DNA from: Macrostomum hystrix
Lineage: Eukaryota; Platyhelminthes; Macrostomidae
Direction: 5' to 3'
Assembly: GCA_950097015.1 (NCBI GenBank)
Contig: CATNEN010000003.1
Coordinates: 13,001,001-13,065,000 of the forward strand
DNA: 64,000 bases
Below, piece after piece: positions 45,201-55,600 of the stretch. A model generated the notes under the pieces. That model worked only from the letters and a program-made list of their open reading frames with translations. It ran no database searches and was not told the DNA's origin. Made by a program: the position numbers and the translations under genes. Numbering within the stretch: the first letter of the stretch is position 1; each line of letters opens with the position of its first letter.

Positions 45201-48200
45201 ACAGAGTGGGAGAGACAGAGTGTGAGAGACAGAGTGGGAGAGACAGAGTGGGAGAGACGGAGTGTGAGAGACAGAGTGGGAGAGACAGAGTGGGAGAGAC
45301 AGAGGGGGAGAGACAGAGTGGGAGAGACAGAGTGGGAGAGACAGAGTGTGAGAGACAGAGTGGGAGAGACAGAGTGGGAGAGACAGAGTGTGAGAGACAG
45401 AGTGGGAGAGACAGAGTGGGAGAGACAGAGGGGGAGAGACAGAGTGGGAGAGACAGAGGGGGAGAGACAGAGTGTGAGAGACAGAGTGGGAGAGACAGAG
45501 TGGGAAAGACAGAGTGGGAGAGACAGAGTGTGAGAGACAGAGGGGGAGAGACAGAGTGTGAGAGACAGACAGTGAGAGACAGTGTGAGAGACAGAGGGTT
45601 AGAGGGTCGTGGCAGTGCTGGTGAGGCGGTGAAGGGGGCAGGGTTGTTAACTAAGGAAACATGCATTAGTAATATGTGCCGCTTGGGAAAATAACCGAGG
45701 GAAACTGCCTCTTCCGACTGGGGTTGTTGGAGCTTTAGTTGGTGCATGGCTTAGTACTTTTATTTTCTCTCTCTCTTGTTTTCTGCTTTCCGACCATGCA
45801 GATTAGACAAAGTTTTTTTTGCGTTTACCGAGCAGTGTATTTGGGATTAAGAGAAGTCGAGAGGAAATGAAGATGACCCAGGGAAGGGAAGAAAGCATTT
45901 TGAGTGAAAGTGGAGAAAGTGCGAGTTATGGAGAAGTTATAAATTATTTTATTAATATTGCAGGGTATATTTGTTATATTTGTTAATCGGATAATTTAAA
46001 ACGCTAGAAAGAGAAATATAATGTGGGAGAGATGGAGTACAGGGTACTTAGGGAATGGATTGAAGGGACAGGGAGAGAGAGAGAAGCGAGGAGAGGGGGA
46101 GATGTGGAAAAGACAAATTCAGACTATATAGCTATTGTAAATTGAAATTCTTTAGAACCTTCCCCAGATACTAACATCTCTTTTTTAGTATTATTCATTC
46201 AACCTGTGTACTAATATATGCTCTCTTGAATAGGGTGCATCGTTGGTTGTACTTTAGGGCTGAAAATAGATTAGATTATTAGTGCAAGGACTATATTGGC
46301 AACTGCTATTTGATCTCGCTATGTCACTCTCAATCTCACCCTTGATCTCAACCTCACCCTTAATCTCACTCTCAATCTTACCCTAATCTCAATCTCACTC
46401 TCAATCTCACCCTTAATCTCACCCTCAATCTCACTCTCCATCTCACCCTTAATCTCAAGCTCAATCTCAATCTGACCCTTAATCTTAATCTCACCCACAG
46501 TCTCACCCCTTATCCTCGCTTTCATTTGAAAGATCGCTCCAGTATAATTTTCCTAATAATACAAATTTTACACTTCTGTTTAAATAAGTGACTTTTCGAA
46601 TCTATTGATGATGGTCTGGTTTTGACGGACCTTAACATAATCATATTTCCCAGATTTTTATTAATACATCCACATACTCAGCTTAGTACAATTATAATCG
46701 ATTAACCGGTCCTCGATCGTGCTCTGACGCCCAACTGATATCACATATAGTCGACAAGCCTCAGTTTGTCTCCTAAACACACAATCTCTCTAATCGATCC
46801 TCACTCGACAACACTGTGTCTTTATTTCACTTGCACTTTTATTTCTGTCCCTTAATTCAAAATCTAGCCATGGCTACTGTTTTTCTGTAGTGTTTTTAGC
46901 TCGAGTGCTTCTGCACTTAAGTTAATTTACCTGTTGTCTTTAGTAGTCTGTATTTTACAAGTCAATCAGTCTGTAGATTGCCTGTCAGTCAGTCTGTAGT
47001 TTACCTGTCAATCAGTCTATAGTTTACCTGTCAGTCTATAGTTTACCTGTCAATCAGTCTATAGTTTACCTGTCAGTCAGTCTATTGTTTACCTGTCAAT
47101 CAGTTTGTAGTTTACCTGTCCATCAGTCTGTAGTTTACCTGTCAATCAGTCTGTAGTTTACCTGTCCATCAGTCTGTAGTTTACCTGTCAATCAGTCTGT
47201 AGTTTACCTGTCAGTCAGTCTATTGTTTACCTGTCAATCAGTCTGTAGTTTACCTGTAAATCAGTCTGTAGTTTACCTGTCCATCAGTCAGTAGTTTACC
47301 TGTAAATCAGTCTGTAGTTTACCTGTCCATCAGTCTGTAGTTTACCTGTCAATCAGTCTGAAGTTTACCTGTCCATCAGTCTGTAGTTTACCTGTCAATC
47401 AGTCTGTAGTTTACCTGTCCATCAGTCTGTAGTTTACCTGTCAATCAGTCAATTGTTTATCTGTCAATCAGTCTGTAGTTTATCTGTCAATCAGTCTGTA
47501 GTTTACCTGTCAATCAGTCTGTCGTTTACCTGTCAATCAGTCTGTAGTTTACCTGTCAATCAGTCTGTAGTTTACCTGTCAATCAGTCTGTAGTTTACCT
47601 GTCAATCAGTCTGTAGTTTACCTGTCCATCAGTCTGTAGTTTACCTGTCAATCAGTCTGTAGTTTACCTGTCCATCAGTCTGTAGTTTACCTGTCAATCA
47701 GTCAATTGTTTATCTGTCAATCAGTCTGTAGTTTATCTGTCAATCAGTCTGAAGTTTATCTGTCAATCAGTCCGTAGTTTACCTGTCAATCAGTCTGTAG
47801 TTTACCTGTCAATCAGTCTATAGTTTACCTGTCAATCAGTCTGTAGTTTACCTGTCAATCAGTCTGTAGTTTACCTGTCTGTCAGTCAGTAGTTTACCTG
47901 TCCATCAGTATGTAGTTTACCTGTCAATCAGTCTGTAGTTTACCTGTCAATCAGTCTGTAGTTTACCTGTCAATCAGTCTGTAGTTCACCTATCAATAAG
48001 TCTGTAGTTTACCTGTCAATCAGTCTGTAGTTTACCTGTCAGTCAGTCTATAGTTTACCTGTCAATCAGTCTATAGTTTACCTGTCAGTCAGTCTATTGT
48101 TTACCTGTCAATCAGTCTGTAGTTTACCTGTCAATCAGTCTGTCGTTTACCTGTCAATCAGTCTGTAGTTTACCTGTCAGTCAGTCTATTGTTTACCTGT

Positions 48201-51200
48201 CAATCAGTCTGTAGTTTACCAGTCAGTCAGTCTATTGTTTACCTGTCAATCAGTCTGTAGTTTACCTGTCAGTCAGTCTATTGTTTACCTGTCAATCAGT
48301 CTGTAGTTTACCAGTCAGTCAGTCTATTGTTTACCTGTCAATCAGTCTGTAGTTTATCTGTCAATCAGTCTGTAGTTTATCTGTCAATCAGTCTGTAGTT
48401 TATCTGTCAATCAGTCTGTAGTTTATCTGTCAATCAGTCTGTAGTTTATCTGTCAATCAGTCTGTAGTTTATCTGTCAATCAGTCTGTAGTTTACCTGTC
48501 CATCAGTCTGTAGTTTACCTGTCAATCAGTCTGTAGTTTACCTGTCAATCAGTCTGTAGTTTACCTGTAAATCAGTCTGTAGTTTACCTGTCCATCAGTC
48601 AGTAGTTTACCTGTAAATCAGTCTGTAGTTTACCTGTCCATCAGTCTGTAGTTTACCTGTCAATCAGTCTGAAGTTTACCTGTCCATCAGTCTGTAGTTT
48701 ACCTGTCAATCAGTCTGTAGTTTACCTGTCCATCAGTCTGTAGTTTACCTGTCAATCAGTCAATTGTTTATCTGTCAATCAGTCTGTAGTTTATCTGTCA
48801 ATCAGTCTGTAGTTTACCTGTCAATCAGTCTGTCGTTTACCTGTCAATCAGTCTGTAGTTTACCTGTCAATCAGTCTGTAGTTTACCTGTCAATCAGTCT
48901 GTAGTTTACCTGTCAATCAGTCTGTAGTTTATCTGTCAATCAGTCTGTAGTTTACCTGTCAATCAGTCTGTAGTTTACCTGTCCATCAGTCTGTAGTTTA
49001 CCTGTCAATCAGTCAATTGTTTATCTGTCAATCAGTCTGTAGTTTATCTGTCAATCAGTCTGAAGTTTATCTGTCAATCAGTCCGTAGTTTACCTGTCAA
49101 TCAGTCTGTAGTTTACCTGTCAATCAGTCTATAGTTTACCTGTCAATCAGTCTGTAGTTTACCTGTCAATCAGTCTGTAGTTTACCTGTCTGTCAGTCAG
49201 TAGTTTACCTGTCCATCAGTATGTAGTTTACCTGTCAATCAGTCTGTAGTTTACCTGTCAATCAGTCTGTAGTTTACCTGTCAATCAGTCTGTAGTTCAC
49301 CTATCAATAAGTCTGTAGTTTACCTGTCAATCAGTCTGTAGTTTACCTGTCAGTCAGTCTATAGTTTACCTGTCAATCAGTCTATAGTTTACCTGTCAGT
49401 CAGTCTATTGTTTACCTGTCAATCAGTCTGTAGTTTACCTGTCAATCAGTCTGTCGTTTACCTGTCAATCAGTCTGTAGTTTACCTGTCAGTCAGTCTAT
49501 TGTTTACCTGTCAATCAGTCTGTAGTTTACCAGTCAGTCAGTCTATTGTTTACCTGTCAATCAGTCTGTAGTTTACCTGTCAGTCAGTCTATTGTTTACC
49601 TGTCAATCAGTCTGTAGTTTACCAGTCAGTCAGTCTATTGTTTACCTGTCAATCAGTCTGTAGTTTATCTGTCAATCAGTCTGTAGTTTATCTGTCAATC
49701 AGTCTGTAGTTTATCTGTCAATCAGTCTGTAGTTTATCTGTCAATCAGTCTGTAGTTTATATGTCAATCAGTCTGTAGTTTATCTGTCAATCAGTCTGTA
49801 GTTTACCTGTCCATCAGTCTGTAGTTTACCTGTCAATCAGTCTGTAGTTTACCTGTCAGTCAGTCTGTAGTTTACCTGTCTGTCAGTCTGTAGTTTACCT
49901 GTCTGTCAGTCAGTAGTTTACCTGTCTGTCAGTCTATTGTTTACCTGTCAATCAGTCTGTAGTTTACCTGTCAATCAGTCTGTCGTTTATCTGTCAATCA
50001 GTCTGTAGTTTATCTGTCAATCAGTCTGTAGTTTTTCTGTCAATCAGTCTGTAGTTTATCTGTCAATCAGTCTGAAGTTTATCTGTCAATCAGTCTGTAG
50101 TTTACCTGTCAATCAGTCTGTAGTTTACCTGTCCATCAGTCTGTAGTTTACCTGTCAATCAGTCTGTAGTTTACCTGTCAATCAGTCTGTAGTTTACCTG
50201 TCCATCAGTCTGTAGTTTACCTGTCAATCAGTCTGTAGTTTACCTGTCCATCAGTCTGTAGTTTACCTGTCAATCAGTCAATAGTTTATCTGTCAATTAG
50301 TCTGTAGTTTATCTGTCAATCAGTCTGAAGTTTATCTGTCAATCAGTCTGAAGTTTATCTGTCAATCAGTCTGTAGTTTACCTGTCAATCAGTCTGTAGT
50401 TTACCTGTCAATCAGTCTATAGTTTACCTGTCAATCAGTCTGTAGTTTACTTGTCTGTCAGTCTGTAGTTTACCTGTCTGTCAGTCTGTAGTTTACCTGT
50501 CTGTCAGTCAGTAGTTTACCTGTCTGTCAGTCTATTGTTTACCTGTCAATCAGTCTGTAGTTTACCTGTCAATCAGTCTGTAGTTTACCTGTCAATCAGT
50601 CTGTAGTTTACCTGTCAGTCAGTCTATTGTTTACCTGTCAATCAGTCTGTAGTTTATCTGTCAATCAGTCTGTAGTTTATCTGTCAATCAGTCTGTAGTT
50701 TACCTGTCAGTCAGTCTATTGTTTACCTGTCAATCAGTCTGTAGTTTACCAGTCAGTCAGTCTATTGTTTACCTGTCAATCAGTCTGTAGTTTATCTGTC
50801 AATCAGTCTGTAGTTTACCTGTCCATCAGTCTGTAGTTTACCTGTCAATCAGTCAATTGTTTATCTGTCAATCAGTCTGTAGTTTATCTGTCAATCAGTC
50901 TGAAGTTTATCTGTCAATCAGTCCGTAGTTTACCTGTCAATCAGTCTGTAGTTTACCTGTCAATCAGTCTATAGTTTACCTGTCAATCAGTCTGTAGTTC
51001 ACCTGTCAGTCAGTCTATAGTTTACCTGTCAATCAGTCCATAGTTTACCTGTCAGTCAGTCTATTGTTTACCTGTCAATCAGTCTGTAGTTTACCAGTCA
51101 GTCAGTCTATTGTTTACCTGTCAATCAGTCTGTAGTTTATCTGTCAATCAGTCTGTAGTTTACCTGTCAATCAGTCTGTAGTTTACCTGTCAATCAGTCT

Positions 51201-52601
51201 GTAGTTTACCTGTCCATCAGTCTGTAGTTTACCTGTCAATCAGTCTGTAGTTTACCTGTCCATCAGTCTGTAGTTTACCTGTCAATCAGTCAATAGTTTA
51301 TCTGTCAATTAGTCTGTAGTTTATCTGTCAATCAGTCTGAAGTTTATCTGTCAATCAGTCTGAAGTTTATCTGTCAATCAGTCTGTAGTTTACCTGTCAA
51401 TCAGTCTGTAGTTTACCTGTCAATCAGTCTATAGTTTACCTGTCAATCAGTCTGTAGTTTACCTGTCTGTCAGTCTGTAGTTTACCTGTCTGTCAGTCTG
51501 TAGTTTACCTGTCTGTCAGTCAGTAGTTTACCTGTCTGTCAGTCTATTGTTTACCTGTCAATCAGTCTGTAGTTTACCTGTCAATCAGTCTGTCGTTTAC
51601 CTGTCAATCAGTCTGTAGTTTACCTGTCAGTCAGTCTATTGTTTACCTGTCAATCAGTCTGTAGTTTATCTGTCAATCAGTCTGTAGTTTATCTGTCAAT
51701 CAGTCTGTAGTTTACCTGTCAGTCAGTCTATTGTTTACCTGTCAATCAGTCTGTAGTTTACCAGTCAGTCAGTCTATTGTTTACCTGTCAATCAGTCTGT
51801 AGTTTATCTGTCAATCAGTCTGTAGTTTACCTGTCCATCAGTCTGTAGTTTACCTGTCAATCAGTCAATTGTTTATCTGTCAATCAGTCTGTAGTTTATC
51901 TGTCAATCAGTCTGAAGTTTATCTGTCAATCAGTCTGTAGTTTACCTGTCAGTCAGTCTATTGTTTACCTGTCAATCAGTCTGTAGTTTACCTGTCAATC
52001 AGTCTGTAGTTTACCTGTCCATCAGTCAGTAGTTTACCTGTCAATCAGTCTGTAGTTTATCTGTCAATCAGTCTGTAGTTTATCTGTCAATCAGTCTGTA
52101 GTTTATCTGTCAATCAGTCTGTAGTTTATCTGTCAATCAGTCTGTAGTTGGCCTACAGAGGATTTATAAATTTATCAATTTTTCGATTAGTAGGTAAGTA
52201 TATATAAGGTATTTTTGTAAACATAAATACCTAACACTAACATACTAAGATACTTTTCTTTGCAAAATCTCCTATAAAAGACGAAGTTTAGTTGAATTCG
52301 GTTAATTTGTGAGCAAGACAAGAATTAATGCAAATATTAATCTCGATTCTTGCTTAATTATAGAAGAGGCTTTTCTGCGCATGCTATTAATTAAGCGAAT
52401 GACTTAATGGGCGAGTTAATTCGGCAGCATGGGACCTCATTAACATCTCTTTTAATCAGGTGTATATGTATATGTGCCTGTGAATAAACGCTTGTATGTA
52501 AGCGAAATTTGCATACTAACGTTCTGTTGGTTGGGCTAGTGCTTGACTTAATGAGCGGTGTTGTAAAAGACCGTGACTGCTAAAATCCATTTTAATACTG
52601 C

Positions 52602-52632
<31 letters not shown>

Positions 52633-55600
52633 AATGTGCCTGTGAATAATATTAAATTTATTTTCCTCGTCTCTCTCTTCGTGTCTCCTCCAACTCCACT
52701 CCTGTTCTCCTGTCCTCTCCTCTCCTTTTCTGTCCTGTCCTGTCTCTCCTGTCCTCTCCTCTCCTGTCCTGTCCTCTCCTCTCCTCTCCTCTCCTGTCCT
52801 GTCCTGTCCTCTCCTCTCCTGTCCTGTCCTGTCCTCTCCTCTCCTGTCCTGTCCTGTCCTCTCCTGTCCTGTCCTCTCCTCTCCTCTCCTGTCCTGTCCT
52901 GTCCTCTCCTCTCCTGTCCTGTCCTGTCCTCTCCTGTCCTGTCCTGTCCTCTCCTGTCCTGTCCTGTTCTGTCCTCTCCTCTCCTCTCCTGTCCTGTCCT
53001 GTCCTCTCCTCTCCTGTCCTGTCCTGTCCTCTCCTGTCCTGTCCTGTCCTGTCCTCTCCTGTCCTGTCCTGTCCTCTCCTCTCCTCTCCTCTCCTGTCCT
53101 GTCCTGTCCTCTCCTCTCCTGTCCTGTCCTGTCCTCTCCTCTCCTGTCCTGTCCTGTCCTCTCCTGTCCTGTCCTGTCCTGTCCTCTCCTGTCCTTTCCT
53201 GTCCTCTCCTCTCCTCTCCTCTCATGTCCTGTCCTGTCCTCTCCTCTCCTGTCCTGTCCTGTCCTCTCCTCTCCTGTCCTCTCCTGTCCTGTCCTGTCCT
53301 CTCCTCTCCTCTCCTCTCCTGTCCTGTCCTGTCCTCTCCTCTCCTGTCCTGTCCTGTCCTCTCCTCTCCTGTCCTTTCCTGTCCTCTCCTGTCCTGTCCT
53401 CTCCTGTCCTGTCCTCTCCTCTCCTCTCCTCTCCTGTCCTGTCCTGTCCTGTCCTCTCCTGTCCTGTCCTGTCCTGTCCTGTCCTCTCCTCTCCTCTCCT
53501 GTCCTCTCCTGTCCTGTCCTCTCCTCTCCTGTCCTGTCCTGTCCTCTCCTCTCCTCTCCTGTCCTCTCCTGTCCTGTCCTGTCCTGTCCTGTCCTGTCCT
53601 CTCCTCTCCTCTCCTCCTTCCCGGCCTTCTCTCATATCCTGTTTTTCATATATCCATTTTATGGAGAGCTTGTAGCCTCCAACCCATTAGTTAGAGCTTT
53701 AGAATTTTTATAATTAAGAATGTAATTCTTAATAGTTAATAAGTAATTTAACGAGGATAAGTGGGCCCCACCCCACTAAATGGACTGTACACTACACCTA
53801 GAATCGCTGCGCAACAGCTGGGTCTGTATCACTGGTTGGGCTACGCTCGTAACACAGTTTGTGTAATTTCTACGCGTATCTGTACGTTAATATTTTGCTT
53901 TCGATTTACTTAATTAACTTTCTCACAATAGAAAAACTATTAATGCTGCTAATTGATTTTCTCATCAACAGAAATACGATACTTTCAAAATTTCGAAACA
54001 AAGTTTTGTATGGTTTTCACCTTTTTCTACACCTTTTCTTCGAGTAAAAAACTGAAAATAAATGTAGCCACCATATTCAAGTTACACTGCTTAGATTTTT
54101 TTAATTAGGCAAGTAGTATAGTGCAGTTTGCAACTATTTTAAAAATTTTGTTGAAAAAATAAACTTTTTGCTTGACACATAATAATGATTGCAGGAGGGC
54201 TGTGGGAAACGGCACACCATTTTGTGACACTAGACCCGCAGCCAGCGCATTATGCCCCATTCCGCTGATTCGTACACACACGCAACTGTAGGCAGGCACA
54301 CACTCACACAGGTGTGTACATCTGCCTTCACTTTCTCATCGTCAGGCAGTATACACACTCACTGTGCCTTGGAGGTTGGCCCTCAAGGGCTTAAATTGCA
54401 CGACAAGCCCCCAAGCCTTCTCTCCGCGGCTGCGCCCCAAATAAATGTGGCCTCGCCGCGGAGTCGAACTCAGGGACCTTGGCGTGATAGGCAAACGCGT
54501 TAACCGCTCTGCCACCGACAACCCCCGCACTCGACAGATGGACGTCATGGCCATCGCTAAGAAGATCTCCGGCCTCAACGGTCGCCTAGGCAACCTGGCT
54601 GCGCTATCGGAACCCCGCGAAAATGCCTACATAGCCTATCGGTGCAAAGGCTCTGTAGAGTACAATTCCATTGACAGTTCGTTGAGCACCTTCGGCTCCG
54701 TGCTAGTATCGGCCACTTATCCGGGTCGGTGCAAACTCGAATTGTTAGAGCAGGCAACCGTCAACCTGACGTGTCGGGCCCGCCTACAGGCGGTGGAGTA
54801 TGATGGTCAAGCTCGGGTGACTGGCGGCGATCCGGTGACAGCCGGTTTAGAAACACCGCTAGGCGAATTGTTGGAGACTTCGGTTGAAGATATGGACGAT
54901 GGCAGCTATGCCATCAGGTTTGTTCCGCTGTGCCCCGGCAAGCACCGACTGACAGTTCGAGTGTTCGATCGACCAGTCAGAGGCTGCCCAATTGAACTCG
55001 ATGTGGCTGGCAGACACAAGCCGGCTGCGAAAGCTGGCTCGGGTGGGTCAACAATGTCCTCCACGCAGCAGTTTAATGTTGATCGGCTGCACGTGAGTAA
55101 CAGGGGGTCAAGTGACCTCCCCTTATTCTCAAAACTGCGTTTATTCTATTTGGGGGGTCATGTGACCTCCCATCAGTGTAAAAAATTTGCAGAGGGATCA
55201 CGTGACTTCCCCTTAGTGTTAAAAAAACCTGTGTACTTTAAAGAGGGGGTGGTCACGTGACTTCTCCTCATAGTCTGGAAAGGTTTAGAAATAAATTTAT
55301 TTCTATTCAAGTTCTTGTACTTTAGTTTGGCTGAAAACACAGTCAATCCTGTATAAAACTGCCACCTCAGGCACCATACGCTGTGGCATCCAGTCTGACT
55401 GGTAGAGAAGTGTTCGTCTCGGACACTGGCAATTGTCGAGTGGCTGTGCTAGATTCTGATCTGCGATGGCTTGGCGAGATTGGCAAATCGGCCGCTGCGA
55501 CGGGCAGGGCTGCCACCGGACTGGCTGTGGACGCTGGCGGGCGACTGTGGGTGAGTGGAGTCGAGTGGTTGGGGAGAGTGGGGTAGACTATTAGTCACAG

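Noticed and set aside
46940..52150. CRISPR-like array
   Set aside because: Direct repeats of 23 bp have no unique spacers and lie in a eukaryotic intron; it is a satellite.
52548..53694. Arg/Gly/Glu-rich frame on minus and Ser/Cys/Pro frame on plus
   Set aside because: Pentanucleotide array with no stops; no protein-like composition outside the repeat.
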